A stretch of 23,492 nucleotides of DNA, taken from the NCBI GenBank assembly GCA_005877965.1, contig VBNP01000024.1, positions 1 to 23,492 of the forward strand, given 5' to 3'. The position numbers were made by a program, and so were the translations under genes. Position 1 is the stretch's first letter. Every line of letters starts with the position of its first letter. The DNA is from Gammaproteobacteria bacterium. Lineage in GTDB: Bacteria > Pseudomonadota > Gammaproteobacteria > Steroidobacterales > Steroidobacteraceae. Positions 8,114-17,830 of the stretch are shown one piece after another. The notes below the pieces were generated by a model. It worked only from the letters and a program-made list of their open reading frames with translations. It made no database searches and was not told where the DNA came from.

Positions 8114-8704
8114 TCACTTCTTGCCGTCCGCGCCGGGCGTGGCGTCGTTCGCCGCGCTCTCCGCCGGCAGCAGCGGCAGCTGATCGCGATTGCCCGCGCG
8201 CGCCGTTTCGCGCTTGCGCGCGCGCGGCTGCCCGCCGCCGCCGGCCGTAGGGCGGGCGCTGCGCAGGCGCTGGATCTCCTCGTGAAACGCCTCGACGTCC
8301 TCGAACTGGCGGTACACGGAGGCGAAGCGCACATAGGCGACCTCGTCGAGATGGCGCAGCTCCTCCATCACCAGCTCACCGATCGCCCGCGAGGATACTT
8401 CCCGGTCGCCGAGGCTGCGCACCTTGTGCAGCACGCGACTGAGGGCCTCGTCGATCTGCGCGCGCGGCACCGGGCGCTTTTCCAGCGCCTTCTCCATGCC
8501 GGCGCGCAGCTTCGCCTCGTCGAACGCCTCGCGCCCCCGATCGCCCTTGATCACCATCGGCATCAGCAGCTCGGCCGCTTCGAAGGTCGTGAAGCGCTCG
8601 CCACACTTCAGGCACTCGCGGCGGCGGCGGATCTGCCGGCCCTCGCCGGCGAGGCGCGAGTCGGTCACCTTGGTCTCGACATGGCCGCAGAAGGGACAGT
8701 GCAT
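8114..8704 (-). CDS. nrdR: Transcriptional repressor NrdR, with an unusual C-terminal tail
   Basis: Zinc- and nucleotide-binding repressor of ribonucleotide reductase genes; dATP/ATP binding by its ATP-cone controls DNA binding at NrdR boxes. The zinc ribbon uses Cys3/Cys6 (CPFC) and Cys31/Cys34 (CLKC), with the RRRREC basic patch at 27-31. The ATP-cone spans about 48-138 with VIKGDRGREAFD and FASVYRQF. NrdR proteins usually end near residue 150. Here the frame runs to 196, adding a glycine/arginine/alanine-rich tail ending DGKK, which has no domain I recognise and is probably disordered. No reductase gene is in the window. The ATG at 8704 gives the universal MHCPFC start. Confidence 0.96.
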   Translation of the reverse strand: MHCPFCGHVETKVTDSRLAGEGRQIRRRRECLKCGERFTTFEAAELLMPMVIKGDRGREAFDEAKLRAGMEKALEKRPVPRAQIDEALSRVLHKVRSLGDREVSSRAIGELVMEELRHLDEVAYVRFASVYRQFEDVEAFHEEIQRLRSARPTAGGGGQPRARKRETARAGNRDQLPLLPAESAANDATPGADGKK

Positions 8705-8726
8705 GCGGCTTGGTTCCGCGCGCAGG

Positions 8727-9983
8727 CTACGGCCCGTAGACCGGGAAGCGCCCGCACAGCTCGATCACCCGGGGCCGTACGCGCTCGATCACCGCCGGCG
8801 CTCCATCCGCGCCCAGCACCTCGGCGATGAAATCCGCCACCTGCTCCACCTCGCGCACCGTGAAGCCGCGCGTAGTGCAGGCGGGCGTGCCGATACGCAG
8901 GCCGCTCGCGATCATCGGCGGGCGCGGATCGTTCGGCACGGCGTTCTTGTTCACCGTGATGTAGGCCCGGCCGAGCGCCGCGTCCGCATCCCTGCCGGTG
9001 ATGTTGCGGTCGACGAGGCTCAACAGGAACAGGTGATTGTCGGTGCCGCCCGAGACGATCTGGTAGCCGTGGTGCGCGAGCCGCGCCGCCATGGCGCGTG
9101 CGTTGGCCAGTACCTGGCGCTGGTAGTCGCGGAACTCGGGCTGCAGAGCCTCGAGCAACGCCACCGCCTTGGCGGCGATGACGTGCATCAACGGACCCCC
9201 CTGGGTGCCGGGGAACACCAGCGAGTTGAGCTTGCGGGTGATCTGCTCGTTGGCGCGCGCCAGGATCAGCCCGCCGCGCGGGCCGCGCAGCGTCTTGTGA
9301 GTCGTGGTCGTCACGACATCGGCATGTGGCAGGGGGTTGGGGTAGATCCCCGCGGCCACCAGGCCCGCGACGTGTGCCATGTCCACCACGAAATACGCGC
9401 CGACGCTGCGGGCGATGGCCGCGAAGCGCGCCCAGTCGATGATGCGCGAGTACGCGGAAAAGCCGGCGACGATCATCTTCGGGCGATGCTCCTCGGCGAG
9501 GCGCTGCACCTGCTCGTAATCGATCTCGCCGCTGTCGGGACGGATGCCGTACTGCGCGGCGCGGAACAGCTTGCCGGAGAAGTTGACCTTGGCGCCGTGG
9601 GTCAGATGACCGCCGTGGTCGAGACTCATGCCGAGAATGGCATCGCCAGGCTGCACCAGCGCGAGGTAGGCGGCCGCATTCGCCTGCGACCCGGAATGCG
9701 GCTGCACGTTGGCGTAGTCGGCGCCGAAGAGCTGCTTGGCACGGTCGATCGCCAGCTGCTCGACCACGTCGACGTACTCGCAGCCGCCGTAGTAGCGCCT
9801 GCCGGGATAGCCTTCCGCGTACTTGTTGGTGAGCACCGAGCCCTGCGCCTCCAGCACCCGCGGACTCGCGTAGTTCTCGGAGGCGATGAGCTCGACGTGC
9901 TCCTCCTGGCGGCGGCGCTCGCCCGCTAGCGCGCGCGACAGTTCGGGATCGAAGCCTTCGATGGTCATGGTCGTCCGGAACAT
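8727..9983 (-). CDS. glyA: Serine hydroxymethyltransferase
   Basis: Pyridoxal-phosphate enzyme that interconverts serine plus tetrahydrofolate with glycine plus 5,10-methylene-tetrahydrofolate, the main source of one-carbon units. The protein has 418 residues (E. coli 417). Family motifs are ELIASENYAS at 31-40, TNKYAEGYPGRRYYGG at 52-67, QPHSGSQAN at 94-102, DMAHVAGL at 201-208 and TTTTHKTLRGPRGG, where Lys230 forms the PLP Schiff base. It is the first gene of the block that continues through nrdR, rib genes, nusB and thiL; nrdR follows after 22 bases. The ATG at 9983 has a modest AAGG site; an in-frame ATG at 9968 (MTIEGF) is also plausible. Confidence 0.98.
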   Translation of the reverse strand: MFRTTMTIEGFDPELSRALAGERRRQEEHVELIASENYASPRVLEAQGSVLTNKYAEGYPGRRYYGGCEYVDVVEQLAIDRAKQLFGADYANVQPHSGSQANAAAYLALVQPGDAILGMSLDHGGHLTHGAKVNFSGKLFRAAQYGIRPDSGEIDYEQVQRLAEEHRPKMIVAGFSAYSRIIDWARFAAIARSVGAYFVVDMAHVAGLVAAGIYPNPLPHADVVTTTTHKTLRGPRGGLILARANEQITRKLNSLVFPGTQGGPLMHVIAAKAVALLEALQPEFRDYQRQVLANARAMAARLAHHGYQIVSGGTDNHLFLLSLVDRNITGRDADAALGRAYITVNKNAVPNDPRPPMIASGLRIGTPACTTRGFTVREVEQVADFIAEVLGADGAPAVIERVRPRVIELCGRFPVYGP

Positions 9984-10022
9984 GCGCGGCGCCTTGAATG
10001 CGTAAAGAAAAGCGGGGCGCGA

Positions 10023-10028
10023 ATTGTA
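10023..10028 (-). promoter_or_regulatory. Possible -10 element for glyA
   Basis: In the 154-base spacer upstream of glyA, the minus strand reads TACAAT (five of six to consensus) about 40 bases before the start codon. The matching -35 position is GC-rich and non-consensus. The spacer otherwise holds GC-rich inverted repeats (10076-10082 with 10092-10098) and no recognisable glycine riboswitch. Confidence 0.35.
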
Positions 10029-10075
10029 CCGGAACGATGCGGCAGCCGCCTTGGGCTCGCGGCGCGCCGCGCACC

Positions 10076-10098
10076 GCGGGCGCCGCGCGACCGCCCGC
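10076..10098 (-). terminator. Possible GC-rich hairpin after the deacetylase gene
   Basis: GCGGGCG at 10076-10082 pairs perfectly with CGCCCGC at 10092-10098 across a 9-base loop, about 40 bases downstream of the deacetylase stop codon. There is no T-tract. It could separate this gene from glyA transcription, or be a by-product of base composition. Confidence 0.22.
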
Positions 10099-10137
10099 GC
10101 GGGCTCTCACGCGTGCAGCCGAGCGCCACGCGCGTGC

Positions 10138-11073
10138 CTACATCAGGTTTTCGACTACCGCGGTCCAGGCCTGGGCGAGATTGTCGCGGTTGTATCCCCC
10201 GCCACCGAGGGCGAGCACCCGGCCGTGACCGAAGCGGTCGGCGAGCGCGGCGAGCTCACGGGCCGCGCGCGCGTGCACGCGCGGCGAGAAGCGCAGGTGG
10301 GTGATCGGATCGCCCTCGAGACTGTCGGCGCCGCACTGCAGGATGATGAATTCCGGCGCGAACTTCTCCAGGTGCGCCGTGACGTGCGGCCAGACGCGGG
10401 CGAACACCTCGTCGTCCGCGCCCGGCGGCAGCGGCACGTTGAGCTTGGTGCCCTCGGCAGCCCCGCGCCCCCGCTCCTCGAGTGTGCCGGTGCCGGGATA
10501 CAGGTAGCGCCCGTCCTCGTGCAGGTCGGCGAACACCACCGCGGCATCCTCCTCGAAGGCGTAGAACACGCCGTCGCCGTGATGCGCGTCGATGTCGACG
10601 TAGCCGACGCGCCGCAGTCCCGCACGCTTGAGCAACTCGATGGCCACGCCGCAGTCATTGAACACGCAGAAGCCGGCGGCACGATCGCGCGCCGCGTGGT
10701 GCAGTCCCGCGATGGGCACGAAGCCGCGCCGGCATTCGCCCTGCATGATCGCATCCATGGCGCTCAAGGTGGCGCCGACCACGCACGCGGCCGCTTCGTA
10801 CACGCCGCGGAACGCCGGCGTGTCGCCGGCATCGAGAAAGCCGCACCCGCTCTGCGAGCGCTCCCGCACGAACTCGAGATACGCGGGGCTGTGGAACGCG
10901 CACAGTTCCTCGTCCGAGGCCATGCGCGGCTCGAGCTGCTGCACGCGCTTGTCCAGACCGCGTGCCTGGTACTCGCGCACAAAGGCCGCGAGACGGTCCG
11001 GCCCGAATGGATGGCCGTCGCCGAATCCGTAGCGAGCCAGGCGCTCGCTGACGACCACAGCCACGCTGCTCAT
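10138..11073 (-). CDS. Histone deacetylase/AcuC-family zinc amidohydrolase
   Basis: Arginase-fold enzyme of 311 residues that removes acyl groups from amines, such as acetyl-lysine in proteins or acetylpolyamines. Diagnostic motifs are GLHHAARDRAAGFCVFND at 123-140, with the tandem catalytic His125/His126, then YVDIDAHHGDGV at 158-169, giving zinc ligands Asp162 and His164. QCGADSLEGDP at 246-256 supplies the third ligand Asp250, and GGGGY has the transition-state tyrosine at 294. The active site is complete. No acetoin or acetyl-CoA synthetase gene is nearby, so context gives no substrate. It sits alone between glyA and the divergent ettA. An AGGGAG lies about 14 bases before the ATG at 11073. 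Family certain; substrate unknown. Confidence 0.93.
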   Translation of the reverse strand: MSSVAVVVSERLARYGFGDGHPFGPDRLAAFVREYQARGLDKRVQQLEPRMASDEELCAFHSPAYLEFVRERSQSGCGFLDAGDTPAFRGVYEAAACVVGATLSAMDAIMQGECRRGFVPIAGLHHAARDRAAGFCVFNDCGVAIELLKRAGLRRVGYVDIDAHHGDGVFYAFEEDAAVVFADLHEDGRYLYPGTGTLEERGRGAAEGTKLNVPLPPGADDEVFARVWPHVTAHLEKFAPEFIILQCGADSLEGDPITHLRFSPRVHARAARELAALADRFGHGRVLALGGGGYNRDNLAQAWTAVVENLM

Positions 11074-11144
11074 GTCGCTCGTGAGGCTCCCTGAAAGGTG
11101 TCCGCAAGCCTAACACAGCGCCGCGCGCCGCGGCCGGCGGGGCA

Positions 11145-11173
11145 TCGCCATCGGCGCCGCCCTCGACCATAAT
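11145..11173 (+). promoter_or_regulatory. Possible sigma-70 promoter of ettA
   Basis: TCGCCA (11145-11150, four of six) and CATAAT (11168-11173, five of six) are separated by 17 bases. The -10 box ends only seven bases before the ettA ATG, so transcription would begin at or next to the start codon. No Shine-Dalgarno sequence lies between. Confidence 0.4.
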
Positions 11174-11180
11174 CAATTGC

Positions 11181-12854
<1,674 letters not shown>

Positions 12855-12869
12855 ACGGACGCCCGAGCC

Positions 12870-15458
12870 TTGTCTGCCACGACCGCAGCGCCGACGCCAG
12901 CTCGCGAGGAGCGAACGCTGTGGCGCTGGGTCGGGCCGCTCGCGACGCTGCTGGTGTTTGCCGGCGTGGTGCTGGTGCTGCATCACCAGCTGGCACGGCT
13001 GCACGTCAGCAAGGTATTGGAGCACCTGCACGCCATCCCGCGTGCGCAGGTGCTGGCCGCGCTCGGGTTCACGGCGCTCAGCTACTGGCTGCTGACCACT
13101 TACGAAGTGCTGGCGCTGCGCTACCTGCGGCGGGCGATCCCCTACTCACGCATCCTGTTCACCTCGTTCATCGCCTACTCCTTCGGGCACACGCTCGGGT
13201 TCGCCGCCTTCACCGGAGCGGCGATCCGCTTCCGCCTCTACGCGACCGCCGGCATTACCGCCGTCGACGTGGCGACCATCTCCGCATTCTGCAGTCTGTC
13301 GCTCGGAATCGGGCTGGCGACGGTCGGCGGCCTGTCGCTGTTCTTCGCGCCCGCGTACGCCGCCAGGGTGCTGCACCTGCATCACGACTGGTCGGTGCTG
13401 GTGGGCACGCTGCTGCTGGGTGCGGTGGGCGCCTATGCACTGTGGGGGTGTCGCGCGCGCGGCACGCTCGAGATCCGCGGCTGGGCGCTGCGCGCCCCGG
13501 GAGCGGCGATCGGACTCACGCAGATCGCACTCTCGGTCATGGACCTGTCGCTGTCCTCGGCGGTGTTGTGGTGGCTGCTGCCGCCGCAGACGCACATCGG
13601 CTTCGTCACCTTCCTCGGCGTGTACGCCGCCGCGGTGATCGCCGGCATCGTGAGCCACGTGCCCGGCGGGGTGGGCGTCTTCGAGGCCGTGATGCTGTTC
13701 GCCCTGCCCGGCGTGCCCGCGGACGCGCTGCTCGGCTCGCTGCTCGCCTACCGCGGCGTGTACTACCTGGTGCCGCTGCTGTGCGGCACGCTGCTGTTCG
13801 CCAGCAAGGAACTGTCGGCGCAGCGCCCGGCGCTCGCCCGGGCGCAGGAGCTGGCGAGCCTGTACATCGCACCCGTGGTGCCGCAGATCGCCGGCGCCCT
13901 CACGTTCCTCGCCGGGGCGCTGCTGCTGTTCTCCGGCGCCACGCCGGCGATCGACGAGCGGCTCGCGTTCCTCGACCGGTTCCTGCCGCTCGCGGTGCTG
14001 GAGGTGTCGCACCTCGGCGCGAGTCTCGTGGGCCTGGGGCTGCTGGTGCTGTCGCGCGCGCTGTTCCGCCGCGTGCAGGCGGCCTACCACATTTCGGTGT
14101 GGTTGCTGCTCGCGGGCATGTTCGCCTCGCTCCTGAAGGGGCTCGATTTCGAGGAAGCGATCCTGCTCGCCCCGGTCCTCGGCGTGCTCATGCTCGGGCG
14201 CCGCGCCTTCTACCGCCCTACCGCGATTCTCTCCGAGCGCTTCACCCCGGTGTGGGTGGTGAGCATCGCCGGCGTGATCGTCATGGCGGTGTGGATCGGC
14301 ATCGTCTCGCACCGGCACGTGGGCTACTCCGATGAGCTGTGGTGGACCTTCGCCCTGTACGGTAACGCCCCGCGCATGCTGCGCGCCTCGCTCGCGGTGA
14401 TCGTGCTGGGCAGCGCCTACGTGCTGCTCAACATGCTGCGCCCGGCGCGCCCCGAGCCCGCGGTCGCGGGACCGGAGGAACTGGCGCGGGCGCGCGCACT
14501 GATCGCCGGCGCGGACGCCACGCTGGCGAACGCCGCGCTGACCGGCGACAAGCGCCTGCTGTTCAGCGACGCCGGCGATGCCTTCGTGATGTACCAGATC
14601 GCCGGCCGCAGCTGGATCGCGCTCGGCGATCCGGTGGGCTCGAAGGCCGGCGCCGAGGAGCTGGTGTGGCGCCTGCGCGAGATCTCCGACCACCACGGCG
14701 GCCAGACCGTGTTCTACCAGGTGGGCGCCGAGCGCCTCGCGCTGTACGTGGACCTCGGGCTCGCGGCGCTGAAGATCGGCGAGGAGGCGCGCGTGCCGCT
14801 CGAGGAGTTCTCGCTCGAGGGTGCGGCGCGCGCCGAGCTGCGGCAAGCGCACCGCCGCGCGCAGCGCGACGGCGCCACCTTCGAGGTGCTGCCGCCGCAG
14901 GGAACCGCGGCGCTCATGCCGGCACTGCAGCGGATATCGGCTGCCTGGCTCGCGAGCAAATCGACCGGCGAGAAGCGCTTTTCCGTGGGGGCGTTCTCAC
15001 CGCAGTACCTGCGGCAGTTCCCGGTGGCCGTGGTGCGCTGCGCCGAAGCTCCGGCGGCGTTCGCGAACCTGTGGACCACGGGAACCAGGGCCGAGCTGTC
15101 GGTGGACCTGATGCGCTTCGGGCCCGACGCGCCGCGCGGTGCCATGGATTACCTGTTCATCGAGCTGATGCTGTGGGGGCGACAGGCGGGCTTCCGCTCA
15201 TTCAATCTCGGTATGGCGCCGTTGTCGGGCCTCGAAGCCCATCCGCTCGCACCCGCGTGGCACCGGGTCGGCAACTTCATCTTCCGCCACGGTGAGCACT
15301 TCTATAACTTCGAAGGCCTGCGGCGCTACAAGGCGAAATTCGATCCGACCTGGGAACCGCGCTACCTGGTGGCGCGGGGCGGCATCGCCTTACCGAGGGT
15401 GCTCATCGATGTGTCGGTGCTGATCGCCGGTGGCATGAAGGAGTTGTTCGCCAGATGA
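12870..15458 (+). CDS. mprF: MprF/LpiA-type aminoacyl-phosphatidylglycerol synthase and flippase
   Basis: Integral membrane protein of 862 residues that, by family, transfers an amino acid (classically lysine from Lys-tRNA) to phosphatidylglycerol and flips the product, lowering surface charge and giving resistance to cationic peptides. The N-terminal half (about 20-525) has a dozen or more hydrophobic helices, including the flippase motif SHVPGGVGVFEA at about 260. The C-terminal cytosolic transferase (about 535-845) carries conserved segments ELSVDLMRF near 745, FNLGMAPLSG and FYNFEGLRRYKAKF. The start is a TTG at 12870, 15 bases after ettA; no ATG or GTG precedes the first helix. Its stop overlaps the acvB ATG (ATGA). 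The amino acid cannot be read from sequence; lysine is the default. Confidence 0.94.
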   Translation: MSATTAAPTPAREERTLWRWVGPLATLLVFAGVVLVLHHQLARLHVSKVLEHLHAIPRAQVLAALGFTALSYWLLTTYEVLALRYLRRAIPYSRILFTSFIAYSFGHTLGFAAFTGAAIRFRLYATAGITAVDVATISAFCSLSLGIGLATVGGLSLFFAPAYAARVLHLHHDWSVLVGTLLLGAVGAYALWGCRARGTLEIRGWALRAPGAAIGLTQIALSVMDLSLSSAVLWWLLPPQTHIGFVTFLGVYAAAVIAGIVSHVPGGVGVFEAVMLFALPGVPADALLGSLLAYRGVYYLVPLLCGTLLFASKELSAQRPALARAQELASLYIAPVVPQIAGALTFLAGALLLFSGATPAIDERLAFLDRFLPLAVLEVSHLGASLVGLGLLVLSRALFRRVQAAYHISVWLLLAGMFASLLKGLDFEEAILLAPVLGVLMLGRRAFYRPTAILSERFTPVWVVSIAGVIVMAVWIGIVSHRHVGYSDELWWTFALYGNAPRMLRASLAVIVLGSAYVLLNMLRPARPEPAVAGPEELARARALIAGADATLANAALTGDKRLLFSDAGDAFVMYQIAGRSWIALGDPVGSKAGAEELVWRLREISDHHGGQTVFYQVGAERLALYVDLGLAALKIGEEARVPLEEFSLEGAARAELRQAHRRAQRDGATFEVLPPQGTAALMPALQRISAAWLASKSTGEKRFSVGAFSPQYLRQFPVAVVRCAEAPAAFANLWTTGTRAELSVDLMRFGPDAPRGAMDYLFIELMLWGRQAGFRSFNLGMAPLSGLEAHPLAPAWHRVGNFIFRHGEHFYNFEGLRRYKAKFDPTWEPRYLVARGGIALPRVLIDVSVLIAGGMKELFAR

Positions 15459-16972
15459 TCGCACCGGCGCCGGTCGCCGCGCGCGCGTGCCGTGCGGGCG
15501 CGCTGTCCGCCGGCCTGCTTGCGCTGGGGCTGCTGGCCTGCGGCGCGGCGCACGGCGCCTGCGCGAGCGCCGCCACCACCCCGCCCCCGGTCGGCGCGCG
15601 CCCGCACCCGAGGGCCGCCGACCGCGGCTACGCCACGCGCCTGCCGGCCGGGCGCTTCGGCACCGTCACCGTCTACATCCCGGAAGGGCAGCCGCGCAGC
15701 GTCGCGATCTTCCTCTCCGGTGATGGCGGCTGGGAGCTGGGCGTGATCAGCATGGCGCGCGCGCTCACCGGACTGGGTGCGGTCGTGATCGGAGCCGACA
15801 TCCGCCGCTACCTCGGCAGCCTGAAGCAAGCGGCGCAGCGCGCCGGCGCGCCCTGTCAGATGATCGCGGCGGATTTCGAAGCCCTGAGCCACCAGGTGCA
15901 GAAGGAAATCGGCATGAGCGAGTACCATGTGCCGGTGCTGATCGGGTACTCCTCCGGCGCGACCGTGGTGTACGCAGCATTGGTGCAATCGCCACCCGGG
16001 ACCTTCGCCGGCGCGCTGAGCCTCGGCTTCTGCGCCGATCAGGATTTCGCCGCAGCGTCGCTGTGTCCGGGCGCCGGGCTTCACTACACCCGCAACCCGC
16101 AGCACGAGCTGGTGTTCGAGCCCGCCGGCAGCCTCAAGGAGCCGTGGATCGCGTTGCAGGGACGCAAGGACCAGGTGTGCAGCCCGCAGGCGGTCGATGA
16201 GTTCGCGGCGCAGGTGCCGCAGGCACGGGTGGTCAAACTGCCGCTCGTCGGCCACGGCTTCGCGGTCGAGCGCAACTGGATGCCGCAGTTTCGCGACGCC
16301 TACGCGGGCCTCACGGCGCGCGCACAGGCCCCGCCGCAGCTCGCGCCCGACATCGAGGACCTGCCGGTGACCGAAGTGCACGCCCGCGGCGACTCGGACG
16401 AATTCGCGCTGCTGCTCACCGGGGATGGCGGCTGGGCGGGGCTCGATCAGGAGCTCGCCGCGCGCCTGGCAGCGAGCGGCGTGCCGACCGTGGGACTGAA
16501 CTCGCTGAAGTATTTCTGGACCGAGCGCACCCCGGATGCGACCGCGCGCGACGTGGCGCGCGTGCTGCGCCACTACTTCGCGGCCTGGAACGCTCAGCGC
16601 GTGCTGCTCATCGGCTACTCGTTCGGCGCCGACGTGCTGCCGTTCGTGGTGAACCGCCTGCCGGCCGACCTGCGTGAGCGCGTGGCGAGCGTCAGCCTGC
16701 TGGGGATCGACGCCAACGCCTCCTTCGAGGTGCGCATCAGTGACTGGGTGGGGAGCGACGGCGGCGGTCCGCCCACCGCGCCGGAGCTGGCGGCGCTCAC
16801 CCACGTGCCGGTGCTGTGCATCTACGGCGAGGGCGAGAGCGACTCGATCTGCCCGCAGTTGTCAGCGGCCGGCATCGCACGCGAGCAGATCGGCAGGGGC
16901 CATCACTTCAGCGGCGAGTACGCGACGCTCGCCGACCGCATCCTCGCCGTTGCGCGCAGCGCGCGCCCGTGA
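15455..16972 (+). CDS. acvB: AcvB/VirJ-family exported alpha/beta-hydrolase (aminoacyl-PG hydrolase candidate)
   Basis: Protein of 505 residues with an N-terminal export signal (basic residues, then a hydrophobic stretch at 15-29) ending in a lipobox-like LLAC at 26-29, so it may be an outer-membrane lipoprotein or periplasmic. Two hydrolase domains follow in tandem and share motifs: SGDGGW (88-93) and TGDGGW (322-327), IGYSSGA (Ser166) and IGYSFGA (Ser389), GHGF (His267) and GHHF (His484). Candidate acids are Asp240 and Asp463. In Agrobacterium, AcvB hydrolyses lysyl-phosphatidylglycerol and is encoded beside lpiA. The 4-base overlap with mprF here supports the same make-and-break pairing. 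VirJ proteins match only the second domain. Family is firm; substrate is inferred from context. Confidence 0.9.
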   Translation: MIAPAPVAARACRAGALSAGLLALGLLACGAAHGACASAATTPPPVGARPHPRAADRGYATRLPAGRFGTVTVYIPEGQPRSVAIFLSGDGGWELGVISMARALTGLGAVVIGADIRRYLGSLKQAAQRAGAPCQMIAADFEALSHQVQKEIGMSEYHVPVLIGYSSGATVVYAALVQSPPGTFAGALSLGFCADQDFAAASLCPGAGLHYTRNPQHELVFEPAGSLKEPWIALQGRKDQVCSPQAVDEFAAQVPQARVVKLPLVGHGFAVERNWMPQFRDAYAGLTARAQAPPQLAPDIEDLPVTEVHARGDSDEFALLLTGDGGWAGLDQELAARLAASGVPTVGLNSLKYFWTERTPDATARDVARVLRHYFAAWNAQRVLLIGYSFGADVLPFVVNRLPADLRERVASVSLLGIDANASFEVRISDWVGSDGGGPPTAPELAALTHVPVLCIYGEGESDSICPQLSAAGIAREQIGRGHHFSGEYATLADRILAVARSARP

Positions 16973-17090
16973 CATAAGGGGGCCGGGATGGGTAAAACCC
17001 TGCACGGCGATCGACGGGCACTCGGGCGCGCGCTGAGGTAACATGCACTGGACGCGGCACACACAACAACACGAGCCGCCGCGCACCGCA

Positions 17091-17813
17091 ATGTCCTTGT
17101 ACATCGATTCCGCGAGCCATCTGCACCACGACCTGGAGAAGAACCTGGTCGTGACGTGCCCGCATTGCCAGGCGGTTGCCCACATCACCCCGACCGCCGT
17201 GCCGCGCTTCGAGGACCTGCAGCTGTACCGCCCGAGCCAGGTGGGTCTGGTGTACCTGTGCGACGCGTGTCACGCGCCGATCTTCCTGCGCTTCAAGGTG
17301 CGCGTGTATGGCGCGACGCGCATCGAGCTGTCACCCCAGTTCACCGAGATCGAGCGGGCGCGGGAGAAGTTCAGCTTCGCCTACGTCCCGGAAGACGTGG
17401 AGCTGCTGTTCCGCGAGGCGCTCACCTGTTTCTCGCAGGGCGCGTTCAACGCGTTCGCCTCCATGTGCCGCCGCACGGCGCAGGCGATGTTTGCGGACCT
17501 GGGCGAGGCCGGCAGGCTGCGCCTGTTCGATGAGTTCAACGCGGTGCGCGAGCTCGCCGACATCGCCCCCGAGATCTTCGCGAAGCTGAAGAGCGTGCTG
17601 TTCGGCGCCGAGCTCGACGCGCGCTCCGCACTGCCGCTGCTCGACGGCTACGAGGCCGGGATCATGCTCGAGGTCGCCAAGGACCTGCTGTACGAGGCCT
17701 ACGTGCGCAAGGGCAAGCTGCAGCAGGCGATCATGGTGCGGCGCTTCTTCCTCGACGAGACCAATCCCAACGTCCCACCCATGGATCAGCGCGCCCAGCT
17801 CTCGGCGGGCTGA
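17091..17813 (+). CDS. Uncharacterised zinc-ribbon protein with DUF4145-like helical domain
   Basis: Predicted soluble protein of 240 residues with no function I can name. An N-terminal zinc ribbon is likely from Cys23/Cys26 (CPHC) and Cys57/Cys60 (CDAC). The middle and C-terminal part (about 85-222) is helical; a segment at about 104-135 (LLFREALTCFSQGAFNAFASMCRRTAQ) and one at 196-218 resemble the DUF4145 pattern found as an accessory domain in some restriction and defence proteins and in stand-alone proteins. The ATG at 17091 is chosen because conserved-looking sequence starts there; an in-frame ATG at 17043 adds a His/Arg-rich leader. It is 118 bases after acvB and converges on purL with a 17-base gap. 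Real gene by codon pattern and length; role unknown. Confidence 0.8.
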   Translation: MSLYIDSASHLHHDLEKNLVVTCPHCQAVAHITPTAVPRFEDLQLYRPSQVGLVYLCDACHAPIFLRFKVRVYGATRIELSPQFTEIERAREKFSFAYVPEDVELLFREALTCFSQGAFNAFASMCRRTAQAMFADLGEAGRLRLFDEFNAVRELADIAPEIFAKLKSVLFGAELDARSALPLLDGYEAGIMLEVAKDLLYEAYVRKGKLQQAIMVRRFFLDETNPNVPPMDQRAQLSAG

Positions 17814-17830
17814 TTCTGCGCCGGCTTTAG

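Noticed and set aside
9984..10137. Glycine riboswitch upstream of glyA
   Set aside because: No aptamer-like conserved core or tandem arrangement is seen; the spacer is mostly GC-rich repeats with one -10-like box.
13146..14852. A 568-codon minus-strand frame opposite mprF
   Set aside because: Extremely rich in Arg, Gln, His and Glu with no fold-like pattern; it is the mirror of the membrane-protein codons on the plus strand.
17814..17830. Bidirectional terminator between the zinc-ribbon gene and purL
   Set aside because: The gap is 17 bases with no stem of useful length and no T- or A-run.
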